Part shown: one piece after another, positions 7,115 through 13,059 of the stretch
Numbering within the stretch: position 1 is the stretch's first letter
Layout: each line of letters opens with the position of its first letter
DNA from: a virus
Virus record (IMG/VR): IMGVR_UViG_3300030090_004494
Coordinates: 1 to 24,515 of that record
DNA length: 24,515 bases
Strand: one strand, 5' to 3'
Program-made: the position numbers and the translations under genes
Notes under the pieces: model-generated
The model's input: only the letters and a program-made list of their open reading frames with translations
Told to the model about the DNA's origin: nothing
Databases searched by the model: none

Positions 7115-7171
7115 GTCGTCCACCCCTAATGCCGGGGTGCTGAGGATGGCGCATGGCAGCGCCGAAACGAC
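7115..7171 (+). ncRNA. Type III hammerhead ribozyme
   Basis: All elements are present in order. Stem III 5' strand is GTCGT (7115-7119), followed by cleavage-site C17 at 7120. Stem I is CACCCC/GGGGTG (7121-7126 with 7134-7139), closed by a 7-nt loop. The core CTGAGGA (7140-7146) fits C3-U4-G5-A6-N7-G8-A9. One extra U sits at 7147. Stem II is GGCGC/GCGCC (7148-7152 with 7159-7163), loop ATGGCA. The core GAA follows (7164-7166), then stem III 3' strand ACGAC (7167-7171), giving A15.1-U16.1. Loop I TGCC (7130-7133) is complementary to loop II GGCA (7155-7158), the kind of loop-loop contact that speeds natural hammerheads. An extra base between A9 and stem II is known in some natural examples. 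The Shine-Dalgarno AGGAGG (7172-7177) follows stem III directly. Confidence 0.9.
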
Positions 7172-7183
7172 AGGAGGAAAGAT

Positions 7184-7420
7184 TTGAGCGCACACCAACG
7201 CTATCTCGAAGCCCCATACGAAGCCGCTGCTCGTGACGAGCTGGCGTTCGAGTATTGGGAAGAGAACATCGCACTGGCCGATTACAACCGTCTCGTAGAG
7301 GGCGGTGTAGTTGAGGCCGACGAAGATAACGAGCCGCTCCGCTTTGAGGACTGGCTCGGCAGCCGTCAGGGCCATCAAAACTTTGAGTCCTGGCTGGACG
7401 ACGAGGAGGCAGGGATATGA
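7184..7420 (+). CDS. Acidic hypothetical protein, first gene of the rightward operon
   Basis: 78 residues from TTG 7184; AGGAGG at 7172-7177 with 6-nt spacing fixes this unusual start. The protein is acidic and mostly helical, with aromatic residues in FEYWEENIALADYN and two related-looking W-containing segments, FEDWLGS and FESWLDDE. No family is recognised. Its leader contains the hammerhead ribozyme, so its message would have a self-generated 5'-hydroxyl end 63 nt before the start codon. The stop overlaps the next start (ATGA). First position in the operon and small acidic nature would fit an early host-interaction protein, but this is inference. Confidence 0.75.
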   Translation: MSAHQRYLEAPYEAAARDELAFEYWEENIALADYNRLVEGGVVEADEDNEPLRFEDWLGSRQGHQNFESWLDDEEAGI

Positions 7421-7530
7421 GCCGCCTCACCGACTTCGCTGCCCTCACTGCCCTGGCCTTTGTCGCCTGGGTGGTCGCCACTCGGTTCCATGTCTTCTAT
7501 GACTCGGCCGTCTGCTGGACCTCGTGCTGA
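7417..7530 (+). CDS. 37-residue membrane micro-protein
   Basis: The frame runs ATG 7417 to TGA 7530. It overlaps the previous stop by 4 nt and the next start by 1 nt (TGATG). It starts MSRLTDFAAL and has one hydrophobic helix (about residues 7-22, ALTALAFVAWVVATRF), then DSAVCWTSC. The tight coupling on both sides and the clear membrane segment support a real gene. Upstream, AGGAGGCAGGGAT (7403-7415) offers a good ribosome-binding site. Function unknown. Confidence 0.65.
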   Translation: MSRLTDFAALTALAFVAWVVATRFHVFYDSAVCWTSC

Positions 7531-7730
7531 TGCCGAAGTTTCGCAACCCAACCAATCAGGCCGTCTGGGATGAGTTGAGCAATCGGCTCGGTCAGGCGGC
7601 CTCGACCCACTCGCTTGTCATCCACCTCGGTCTCCCGAAGAGCCGAGTCACGGCGAGTCTCCGCCAGCTTGCCCAACGTGGGCTGATCGAGAAGATGACA
7701 GAGGCCGGGGATGTATGGGTCATCAAGTGA
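7530..7730 (+). CDS. Winged-helix DNA-binding protein
   Basis: 66 residues from ATG 7530, coupled to the previous stop; GTG 7524 in the same frame is possible but overlaps more. The order of segments is a short helix (TNQAVWDELSNRLGQ), a helix-turn-helix (THSLVIHLGLPKSRVTASLR, then QLAQRGLIEKM), and a beta wing ending EAGDVWVIK. This is the compact MarR/ArsR-like winged-helix plan, in which K/S/R residues of the third helix read DNA. It is probably a small transcription regulator of the operon. No second domain for ligand binding is present. Confidence 0.75.
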   Translation: MPKFRNPTNQAVWDELSNRLGQAASTHSLVIHLGLPKSRVTASLRQLAQRGLIEKMTEAGDVWVIK

Positions 7731-7756
7731 CCCGCCCTCGGTGTCACACCCAACCC

Positions 7757-7787
7757 GTACTCTCAAGTACCCAACAAAGAAGAGGAG
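7757..7787 (+). promoter_or_regulatory. Leader hairpin, CCCAAC box and Shine-Dalgarno of the AAA+ gene
   Basis: A GTACT/AGTAC hairpin with a CTCA loop (7757-7770) runs directly into the CCCAAC box (7770-7775). GAGGAG (7782-7787) then sets the start at ATG 7793. The box ends 17 nt before the ATG. Confidence 0.6.
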
Positions 7788-7792
7788 TCTCT

Positions 7793-8959
7793 ATGGCTAA
7801 GTCCAAGATGACCAACCGTCCGCCCGTCGCCAAAGTTCGCAAGATCGTCCGTGACCTTCAGCGGGACGGCACCCCCTACACCGACGGCGTTGTCGAGGCT
7901 CTTGAATGGGCTATCGACGGTGCCGACCACGCTCGCCTGACTTCGGTCATCGAAGGCGATGCTCCGGTTATCGACCCGATCGCCACCTTGGTTGCCGAAG
8001 CGCAGGCCGAGGTCGCAGTGGTCGAGGCCCCCGCTCCTGAGATGGAGTTCACCGCCTCGATCCCCGGTGATCGTTCGATCAAGCACCTCGTCCCGTCCGA
8101 CGAGTTCATCGACACCTACGTCAGCCGTGACGTTCACGGCGGCAAGCGTGACCTCGATGTCCTCGCCGCAGCTCACGAGGAGGGCTTCAATGTTCTCCTC
8201 AAGGGTCCGACGGGTTCGGCCAAGACCAGCTTCGTCTACGCCTACGCCGCTTCGATCGGCAAGCCTGTCGTCAACATCGCCTGCAACGGTGCGATCGACA
8301 TGCGTGCCCTTCTCGGTGGCTGGGTGCCGACGGCTGACGGCAGCTTCCGGTTCGAGCCGGGCGAGCTTCCGCTGGCTGTTGAGCAGGGTGGGATCATCCT
8401 TCTCAACGAGGTCAACTTCATGCCGCCGAAGATTGCGGCTGTTCTCTACGGTCTGCTCGATCGTCGTCGCACTCTGTACCTGCCCGATGCGGCGGGTTCG
8501 GATTACCCGACCACGATTGTGGCGCACCCTGAGACGTTCGTTGTTGCGGACTTCAACCCCGGCTACCGGGGCACCCGTCCTCTCAACGAGGCGTTCGAGA
8601 ACCGCTTTGCCGTCCATCTCAACTGGGACTACGAGGATGCTGTCGAGTCGCAGCTCGTCACCTCGGCGTCGCTCCTTGAGATGGCCGTCAGCCTTCGTGA
8701 GCGTGTGCTCACGGGCGAGCTGTCCACCGCCATCCCCACCAACTCCTTGATGGAGTTCGAGGCGATGGCCACGAACGGCAGCCTCGGTTACGAGTTCGCC
8801 GCTCACAACTTCACGGGTCGCTTCTCCAAGCTGGAGCAGCCAGTCGTGTCGGAAGTGCTGGCCGTCTACCGTCTCCGCATCGAGATCGAGCTTGGCCTTG
8901 CCGAGCCGGTCCGTGAAGCAGAGTCGGTGCCGACCTTCGCTTCCAGCGAGCCTTTCTGA
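7793..8959 (+). CDS. MoxR/CobS-like AAA+ ATPase
   Basis: 388 residues from ATG 7793, supported by GAGGAG at 7782-7787. After a variable N-terminal part (1-100), the AAA+ domain has Walker A GPTGSAKT (138-145), Walker B IILLNEVNF (201-209), a sensor-1-like VADFNPGYRGTRPLNEAFENR (251-271; N255, and R271 as a possible finger) and a helical lid. The ILLNEVN form and the CNGAIDMRALLGGW loop fit the MoxR/CbbQ/CobS group, which works as a hexamer remodelling a VWA-domain partner. The very next gene encodes such a partner, so the two probably form one machine. Phage copies of this pair are often labelled CobS and CobT, although a role in cobalt chelation is unlikely here. Confidence 0.88.
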   Translation: MAKSKMTNRPPVAKVRKIVRDLQRDGTPYTDGVVEALEWAIDGADHARLTSVIEGDAPVIDPIATLVAEAQAEVAVVEAPAPEMEFTASIPGDRSIKHLVPSDEFIDTYVSRDVHGGKRDLDVLAAAHEEGFNVLLKGPTGSAKTSFVYAYAASIGKPVVNIACNGAIDMRALLGGWVPTADGSFRFEPGELPLAVEQGGIILLNEVNFMPPKIAAVLYGLLDRRRTLYLPDAAGSDYPTTIVAHPETFVVADFNPGYRGTRPLNEAFENRFAVHLNWDYEDAVESQLVTSASLLEMAVSLRERVLTGELSTAIPTNSLMEFEAMATNGSLGYEFAAHNFTGRFSKLEQPVVSEVLAVYRLRIEIELGLAEPVREAESVPTFASSEPF

Positions 8960-8966
8960 AGGCTCC

Positions 8967-9008
8967 TGCCTGAATGGTTGTACCGAGGTTCGATTCCTCG
9001 GCAGGCAA
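8967..9008 (+). ncRNA. tRNA-like minihelix in the leader of the VWA gene
   Basis: TGCCTG (8967-8972) pairs with CAGGCA (9002-9007) like an acceptor stem. CCGAGG (8983-8988) pairs with CCTCGG (8996-9001) like a T stem around the loop TTCGATT (8989-8995). That loop fits the tRNA consensus T54-T55-C56-R57-A58, flanked by G53-C61. Only 10 nt (8973-8982) link the acceptor strand to the T arm, so the anticodon arm is absent; this is not a decoding tRNA. There is no CCA at the 3' end. It lies between the stop of the AAA+ gene and the start of the VWA gene. Confidence 0.65.
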
Positions 9009-9019
9009 CTACACCACGT

Positions 9020-9036
9020 TCCCAACAGAAAAGGAG
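9020..9036 (+). promoter_or_regulatory. CCCAAC box and Shine-Dalgarno of the VWA gene
   Basis: CCCAAC at 9021-9026 ends 17 nt before ATG 9044. AAGGAG at 9031-9036 fixes that start against earlier in-frame codons in the leader. Confidence 0.6.
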
Positions 9037-9043
9037 ATGCCAC

Positions 9044-11119
9044 ATGGCACAACGCAAGAAGGCATACACCCAAATGCCGTACCACGTTCACGGCGAGATC
9101 AAGAGCTGGTCTATGCGGCACGCCACTACCCCGGCTGGTCTTGTTGACCAAGCAGGGGCCGAAGAGCTTGCCAAGAAGGCAGAGCGCTGGGTGACCGCAG
9201 CTTCTGAGCTGTCGTCCCGAGTCGCTAGCGTTCTCGGTCGGACTTCGATCCCGGTCAACTGGGTCACTACTGCCGACCCCAACAACGCTGGGGCTATTGC
9301 CTACACCGACGGCGACGGCATCTTCCTCAACCTGTCGTGGTTCCTCCACCATGTTGTTGCCAAGGCGCTGTCGCTCGACTGGAACGCCGACCGGGACGAC
9401 GCCAAGCTCGCTTGGGTTGTGTTCAAGGGCATCGTGTTCCACGAGCTTTCGCACATCCTCTTCACGCCGAGGCAGACGCAGAAGCCGATGCCTCAGCTCA
9501 AGAAGCTGGCGGAAGAGTCCGGTCGGTTTGGCTACGATGGTCTGCTCTACAGGGCGATGAACATCCTTGAGGACAGCCGCATCGAGAGCCTCTTCACGTT
9601 GCGCTACGCACCGGCCAAGCCAGTGCTGACCGCTGTTGTGCGTGAGGCAATCCTCGATGACAGCAACGCCGACAGCCCTATGGCTGCTCTGCTCTTGCAC
9701 GGCCGCAAGTACCTGCCGCTCGATGTGCGGATGGCTGCCGACAAGGCATTCATCGACCACCTCGCTGGCAAGGGCCGGGAGCAGTTGGCCCATACGATCC
9801 TCGCCAAGATTGACGAGTATCTTCTGCTGACCTTCCCGGCTGATACCGATCGTGCGATCGAGATCATCGTCGCTATTGCTGACTTCCTCGAAGGGGATGA
9901 GGCAGAGAATGGGCAGCAGCTCAGGAGCTTTGACGACCACACCAGCATGAAGTCCGGCAAGCCCGCTTCCCCGGCTGAGCAGCGTCAAGCTGCGGCCGAG
10001 ATGGCTAAGGCTTGCGCCGCCGACAGCGCTGAGGCCGACAAGGCTGACGACGCTGACGACGCTGACGCTACCGACGATGCCGACGACGCCGCCGATTCCG
10101 GTGACGCCGACGATGTTGACGACAGCAACGACAGCGACGCTGGCGAGGAAGTTACCAATGCGACCGGCGCCTCTGACTCGGATGAGTCGGCTGGCTTCGG
10201 TAGTGGCGATGGCTACAGCCCCGACGGTGGCATCAGCGATCAGCCGGACCTCCGTGATGAGATCAACCTCGATGCTCTCGGGGACACTCTCGACACCGAG
10301 TTCCGCCAGATTGCCGAGGCCGCAGTTGACGCCGATACCGTCAGCCGTGTCCCGACCGTGGCCAAGAACCCGTGGGAGAGGCTTGACCGCTCCTTTGGCA
10401 CTTGGCCTTGGATTGCTCGTGAGGGCCTCTCGTCAAAGATTGGCGAGGTGTTCTTCGAGGCTCAGGAAAGCTGGGTCCGTGGTCATCAGAACGGACGCCT
10501 CAACGTCACTGACGTGATGGGCGCCCGTGGCCAGCACTTCGATGTGTTCGACCGCTGGGTCGATAACGCCGAAGAGGCGACTTCTTTTGAGGTTGTCGTG
10601 CTGCTCGATCAGAGCGGCTCGATGAACTCTTGGAACATTCGCCACCCGCATCTCGATGTCCCTGCCGCTCAGGCGTGCTGGGCCATTGAGCGGGCGATGG
10701 CTGACCACGAGATTCGTACCACCATCATCGGCTTCGGGAGCAAGACTGTTCTCCTCAAGTCGGCCGATGACTCGTTCACTGAGGACGCCGCTCCTCTTTG
10801 GAAGAGCGACGGTGGCACGAACATCGGCACGGCAGTCCACTGGGCTACCGACATCTTCCGTCGTAGCGAAGAGACCAACAAGATTCTGTTGACGCTGACC
10901 GATGGTCAGTTCCATGCCAGTCTTGACCAGTTCAACACTCTGCACGAGTACGCCTCCAGCGTGCTGGTTCGGTTGGGCGTCTACGGCGCCACTGGTCAGC
11001 ATGGTCATCAGGAAGTTGTTGACTTCGCTACGCCGAAGGACGACCTCAAGCGCCTGCCGCATCTGCTCGGGAGCAAGATCATTTCGATCTGCAACCAGCA
11101 GCAGATGATGGCTGCGTGA
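9044..11119 (+). CDS. CobT-like VWA protein with an HExxH metallopeptidase-like domain
   Basis: 691 residues from ATG 9044. The N-terminal domain holds VFHELSHILF (H133-E134-x2-H137), a zinc-peptidase HExxH motif. NILEDSRIE (E176) follows in a position fit for a third ligand. Residues about 328-369 form an Asp/Ala low-complexity linker. The C-terminal VWA domain (about 515-690) has a complete MIDAS: DQSGSM (D522, S524, S526), GGTNIGT (T592) and LTDGQF (D620). The AAA+ gene just upstream is the expected partner, as in MoxR-VWA and CobS-CobT pairs. The peptidase-like motif suggests an ATP-driven proteolytic or remodelling machine, possibly acting on a host or capsid protein. Its target is not visible from sequence. 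Confidence 0.88.
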   Translation: MAQRKKAYTQMPYHVHGEIKSWSMRHATTPAGLVDQAGAEELAKKAERWVTAASELSSRVASVLGRTSIPVNWVTTADPNNAGAIAYTDGDGIFLNLSWFLHHVVAKALSLDWNADRDDAKLAWVVFKGIVFHELSHILFTPRQTQKPMPQLKKLAEESGRFGYDGLLYRAMNILEDSRIESLFTLRYAPAKPVLTAVVREAILDDSNADSPMAALLLHGRKYLPLDVRMAADKAFIDHLAGKGREQLAHTILAKIDEYLLLTFPADTDRAIEIIVAIADFLEGDEAENGQQLRSFDDHTSMKSGKPASPAEQRQAAAEMAKACAADSAEADKADDADDADATDDADDAADSGDADDVDDSNDSDAGEEVTNATGASDSDESAGFGSGDGYSPDGGISDQPDLRDEINLDALGDTLDTEFRQIAEAAVDADTVSRVPTVAKNPWERLDRSFGTWPWIAREGLSSKIGEVFFEAQESWVRGHQNGRLNVTDVMGARGQHFDVFDRWVDNAEEATSFEVVVLLDQSGSMNSWNIRHPHLDVPAAQACWAIERAMADHEIRTTIIGFGSKTVLLKSADDSFTEDAAPLWKSDGGTNIGTAVHWATDIFRRSEETNKILLTLTDGQFHASLDQFNTLHEYASSVLVRLGVYGATGQHGHQEVVDFATPKDDLKRLPHLLGSKIISICNQQQMMAA

Positions 11120-11195
11120 GAGGCAGGGCGGGCGTGCGGCCCTGGTAATCAAACAGCACGGGACCCTCCTGAGTATGAGGCAAAACTGCTCACAC
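11120..11195 (+). other. Intergenic leader with one hairpin
   Basis: No gene is seen. CAGGGC/GCCCTG (11124-11129 with 11139-11144, 9-nt loop) lies 4 nt after the VWA stop. No T-run follows, so it is not an obvious terminator; it may protect the 3' end of the upstream message. Confidence 0.4.
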
Positions 11196-11269
11196 GCCTT
11201 GAGCTGGTGCTCCGTGGTTTTTTCCTCCTGTTCTCCCACGGTTGTGCAGTTCGATTCTGCACCAAGGCA
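11196..11269 (+). ncRNA. Compact tRNA-like cloverleaf in a leader
   Basis: Almost every base falls in an arm. The acceptor stem is GCCTTG/CAAGGC (11196-11201 with 11263-11268). A tiny D-like arm is AGC-TGGT-GCT (11202-11211). The middle arm is CCGTGG/CCACGG (11212-11217 with 11236-11241) with an 18-nt pyrimidine-rich loop instead of a 7-nt anticodon loop. After TT comes a T arm, GTGCAG/CTGCAC (11244-11249 with 11257-11262), around TTCGATT. There is no CCA and no normal anticodon loop, so it is not a working tRNA; a degenerate tRNA or a tRNA mimic fits better. It shares the T-loop and the acceptor-then-GA pattern with the element at 8967-9008. Confidence 0.65.
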
Positions 11270-11270
11270 C

Positions 11271-11287
11271 TCCCAACGAAAGAAGGA
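11271..11287 (+). promoter_or_regulatory. CCCAAC box and Shine-Dalgarno after the cloverleaf
   Basis: TCCCAAC (11271-11277) begins two bases after the last pair and discriminator-like A of the cloverleaf and ends 13 nt before ATG 11291. GAAGGA (11282-11287) is the ribosome-binding site. Confidence 0.6.
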
Positions 11288-11290
11288 AAC

Positions 11291-11500
11291 ATGGCTACAG
11301 AAACTTTGACCCCGGTCTTCCCACCGGAAGGCCAGAACCCTCCGCCACACTTCGGCGGCACCGCCGAGCAGCGTGCCGTCAACGAGGCCACCCACCGTTA
11401 CTTGGCGGGTGACCAAGACCCTCGATGCATCGCCTGCGACTGCCGCCCTTGGGGCCGGTGGTCTGGCTGGGCTTGCGAAGCTGCTCAACCCAACGCCTGA
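11291..11500 (+). CDS. Small Cys-rich hypothetical protein
   Basis: 69 residues from ATG 11291, set by GAAGGA at 11282-11287. The N-terminal half is Pro-rich (TPVFPPEGQNPPPHFGG). The C-terminal half has AVNEATHRYLAGDQDPRC, then IACDCRPWGRWSGWACE, giving a C-x2-C-x-C-x8-C pattern with W residues that could bind zinc. Short proteins with a CDCRPWGRW-like motif occur, from memory, in other actinobacterial phages, but without a known function. It ends 11 nt before the deacetylase-fold gene, and its last codons plus the spacer hold that gene's AAAGGA ribosome-binding site. Confidence 0.65.
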   Translation: MATETLTPVFPPEGQNPPPHFGGTAEQRAVNEATHRYLAGDQDPRCIACDCRPWGRWSGWACEAAQPNA

Positions 11501-11511
11501 AAGGACCCAAC

Positions 11512-12417
11512 ATGATTTTTTATTCACCTGACTACAACGCTTCCGAGCACGACTTCGACACCGTGAGGAAGGCCGACCTCGTTGCGGGCAAGATTCGCCA
11601 AGGCTTTGGCCAGCTTGTTGAGCTTGAGGCCCCGACTTCTGCAACGGCCGAACAACTCACCGCAGTTCACTCCGCCAATTACATCGGGGCAGTGGCGACC
11701 GGCGCTCCCAAAAGTTTGGCCGAGTCGCAAGGCTTCCCGTGGGACCAGCAACTTTTCAAGGCTGCTGCGTCCTCGACTGGAGGCGTTGTCGATGCTGCCC
11801 TTCATGCCTTGGACTCGGGCCACCACTCTGGCTCTTTGAGTAGCGGCCTTCACCATGCTCGATTTGAGCACGGCGCAGGCTTCTGCACTTTCAATGGCTT
11901 GGCGCTTGCCGCCTTGGAGGTCGCCCGCAGAGGTGGTCGCACGCTCATCCTCGACTTGGATGCCCACTGTGGTGGAGGCACCGCTGAGCTAATCAGTGGT
12001 TCCCTGCTCGGCTGGGTTCGTCAGCTCGATGTTTCAGTTGTCCCCTTCGACAGCTACACGAACACCGCTAACGCTGAGCTTCACTTGGCCGAGGCTGACG
12101 ATTACCTTGCTGTCATCGAGATGGCGCTTTCTGGTGTTGACACCGATGGCGTCGATCTCGTGCTCTACAATGCCGGGATGGACCCACACGAGCAGGCAGG
12201 CGGGATTCGAGGAATCGACGCCGACATGCTGGCAGAGCGTGAGCGCATGGTTTGGCAGTGGGCTGAAGCAAATGCCCTGCCCACCGCATTCGTCTTGGCA
12301 GGAGGCTACGAGGGTCTCGACTTCACCTTGGGTGACGTTGCCGACCTTCACATGCTGACCGTCGATGAGTATGTGCTCACCGAGTTCTTCTCGACCGAGT
12401 TGGCGGAAGCCTCGTGA
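11512..12417 (+). CDS. Histone-deacetylase-fold amidohydrolase
   Basis: 301 residues from ATG 11512, with AAAGGA at 11500-11505 and a CCCAAC touching the ATG. Family marks run in order: GLHHARFEHGAGFCTFN gives the paired catalytic histidines H114-H115; LILDLDAHCGGGTAEL gives zinc ligands D150 and H152; YNAGMDPHEQAGG gives ligand D224; and LAGGYEG gives the transition-state tyrosine Y266. All active-site residues known from HDAC, AcuC and acetylpolyamine amidohydrolase enzymes are kept, so it should be an active zinc amidohydrolase. Substrates in the family include acetyl-lysine, acetylpolyamines and acetoin-related compounds; which one applies here cannot be told. It is unusual among replication genes and may alter host proteins or polyamines. 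Confidence 0.88.
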   Translation: MIFYSPDYNASEHDFDTVRKADLVAGKIRQGFGQLVELEAPTSATAEQLTAVHSANYIGAVATGAPKSLAESQGFPWDQQLFKAAASSTGGVVDAALHALDSGHHSGSLSSGLHHARFEHGAGFCTFNGLALAALEVARRGGRTLILDLDAHCGGGTAELISGSLLGWVRQLDVSVVPFDSYTNTANAELHLAEADDYLAVIEMALSGVDTDGVDLVLYNAGMDPHEQAGGIRGIDADMLAERERMVWQWAEANALPTAFVLAGGYEGLDFTLGDVADLHMLTVDEYVLTEFFSTELAEAS

Positions 12418-12584
12418 GCACTCTTGCCGCTTACGGGTTTCTTGCCTCGGTTTTTGCGTTTATGATCCTGGCAGTCGAGTTGAGGCGCTGGCGCTCTGGC
12501 GCTAAGCGCCTTGACCCGTGGGAACAATTTTATGCCGACGCACGCAAAGAGGGGAAGAAGCGTGGCGCCTCGCAAGATCAGTGA
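12414..12584 (+). CDS. 56-residue membrane micro-protein
   Basis: Runs from GTG 12414, which overlaps the previous stop by 4 nt (GTGA), to TGA 12584. It has one membrane helix at residues 4-21 (LAAYGFLASVFAFMILAV). A basic soluble part follows, ELRRWRSGAKRLDPWEQFYA and DARKEGKKRG. Positive residues after the helix suggest the tail stays in the cytoplasm. Too short for many gene finders but clearly coupled on both sides: its last 23 nt overlap the next gene. Function unknown. Confidence 0.65.
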   Translation: MSTLAAYGFLASVFAFMILAVELRRWRSGAKRLDPWEQFYADARKEGKKRGASQDQ

Positions 12585-12708
12585 CTGGAAGCCGAGCGGT
12601 CAAACTCGCCGCAAGCGGCCCGGTGTTCATGCCAAAACCAAAACTTCTTCCCAACCCTCGTCTCGTAACTATCGAAAGAAGTATCGAGGTCAGGGGCGTC
12701 GGCCATGA
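12562..12708 (+). CDS. Small very basic protein
   Basis: 48 residues from GTG 12562, with GAGGGGAAG at 12549-12557 as the ribosome-binding site. Codons further upstream in this frame shadow the membrane micro-protein. The protein reads MAPRKISDWKPSGQTRRKRP, then GVHAKTKTSSQ and NYRKKYRGQGRRP. From memory, a GVHAKTKTS...NYKK.YRGQGR pattern recurs in short basic proteins of many phages and bacteria, which argues for a real conserved gene. High Arg/Lys content suggests nucleic-acid binding. It overlaps the next gene by 4 nt (ATGA). Confidence 0.7.
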   Translation: MAPRKISDWKPSGQTRRKRPGVHAKTKTSSQPSSRNYRKKYRGQGRRP

Positions 12709-12983
12709 GTCAGGGAGATGAAATGGCCCGCCACTTTTACCAGCACCGAATCTCGGTGTCAGTTGACTTGCTCGTAGACGATGGAGTTTTCTGGCCGGTC
12801 GATGTTCAAGATGAAGTCCAAGACATTGACGAGGATCAAGGTGCCGAGTTCCACTCGGCCGCACTCATCGAGTTTCTAGGCTCCCGCCTGGAGGCCGTGC
12901 ATGGTGCGAGAGTCCTCAGCGTCAAGGCAAAGCCCACCTCTTCTGTGCCGTTCATCGGCCGAGAAGGAAAAGAGGTGGGATGA
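12705..12983 (+). CDS. Hypothetical protein of 92 residues
   Basis: ATG 12705 overlaps the previous stop. ATG 12723, with AGGGAG at 12712-12717, is an equally good start and would give 86 residues (MARHFYQHRISVSV...). It is a mixed beta/alpha protein with an acidic middle (VDVQDEVQDIDEDQGAEFHS), a helix (AALIEFLGSRLEAVHG) and a C-terminal strand with basic residues. No family recognised. It lies just before the probable ssDNA-binding protein, so a link to replication is possible. Confidence 0.65.
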   Translation: MSQGDEMARHFYQHRISVSVDLLVDDGVFWPVDVQDEVQDIDEDQGAEFHSAALIEFLGSRLEAVHGARVLSVKAKPTSSVPFIGREGKEVG

Positions 12984-12991
12984 TGAAATGC

Positions 12992-13051
12992 ACCCAACCG
13001 AGTTCAATCTCGTGCTATGGTTCCTTCTCGGTTCACCCAACGATGAAGGGA
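12992..13051 (+). promoter_or_regulatory. Leader hairpin, CCCAAC box and Shine-Dalgarno of the SSB-like gene
   Basis: CCGAG (12998-13002) can pair with CTCGG (13027-13031), with a competing inner CGAG-TTCAAT-CTCG hairpin. ACCCAAC (13035-13041) follows 3 nt later and AAGGGA (13046-13051) precedes ATG 13060. A second CCCAAC lies at 12993-12998. Confidence 0.5.
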
Positions 13052-13059
13052 ACATCCCA

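Noticed and set aside
6820-7143. Open frames over the gene-free region 6790-7143 on both strands
   Set aside because: Their proteins are Pro/Gly/Arg-rich with no pattern, and they run through many strong hairpins and into the ribozyme. Structured RNA explains the stretch better.
7763-9988. A 741-codon open frame on the minus strand
   Set aside because: It lies antisense to two genes with complete AAA+, HExxH and MIDAS motifs. Its protein is low in recognisable motifs and reflects the codon bias of the plus strand.
11196-11269. A functional tRNA gene
   Set aside because: The middle loop is 18 nt, the D arm is three pairs with a 4-nt loop, and CCA is missing, so it cannot decode normally.
10433-11644. 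A 403-codon open frame on the minus strand
   Set aside because: Shadow of the VWA domain, the leader RNA elements and the start of the deacetylase-fold gene; no motifs and no ribosome-binding site seen.
12984-13059. A third tRNA-like element (GAGTTCAATCTC) in the SSB leader
   Set aside because: The TTCAAT loop is one base short, the stem is four pairs, and the outer pairing is only three pairs. Kept only as a plain leader hairpin.
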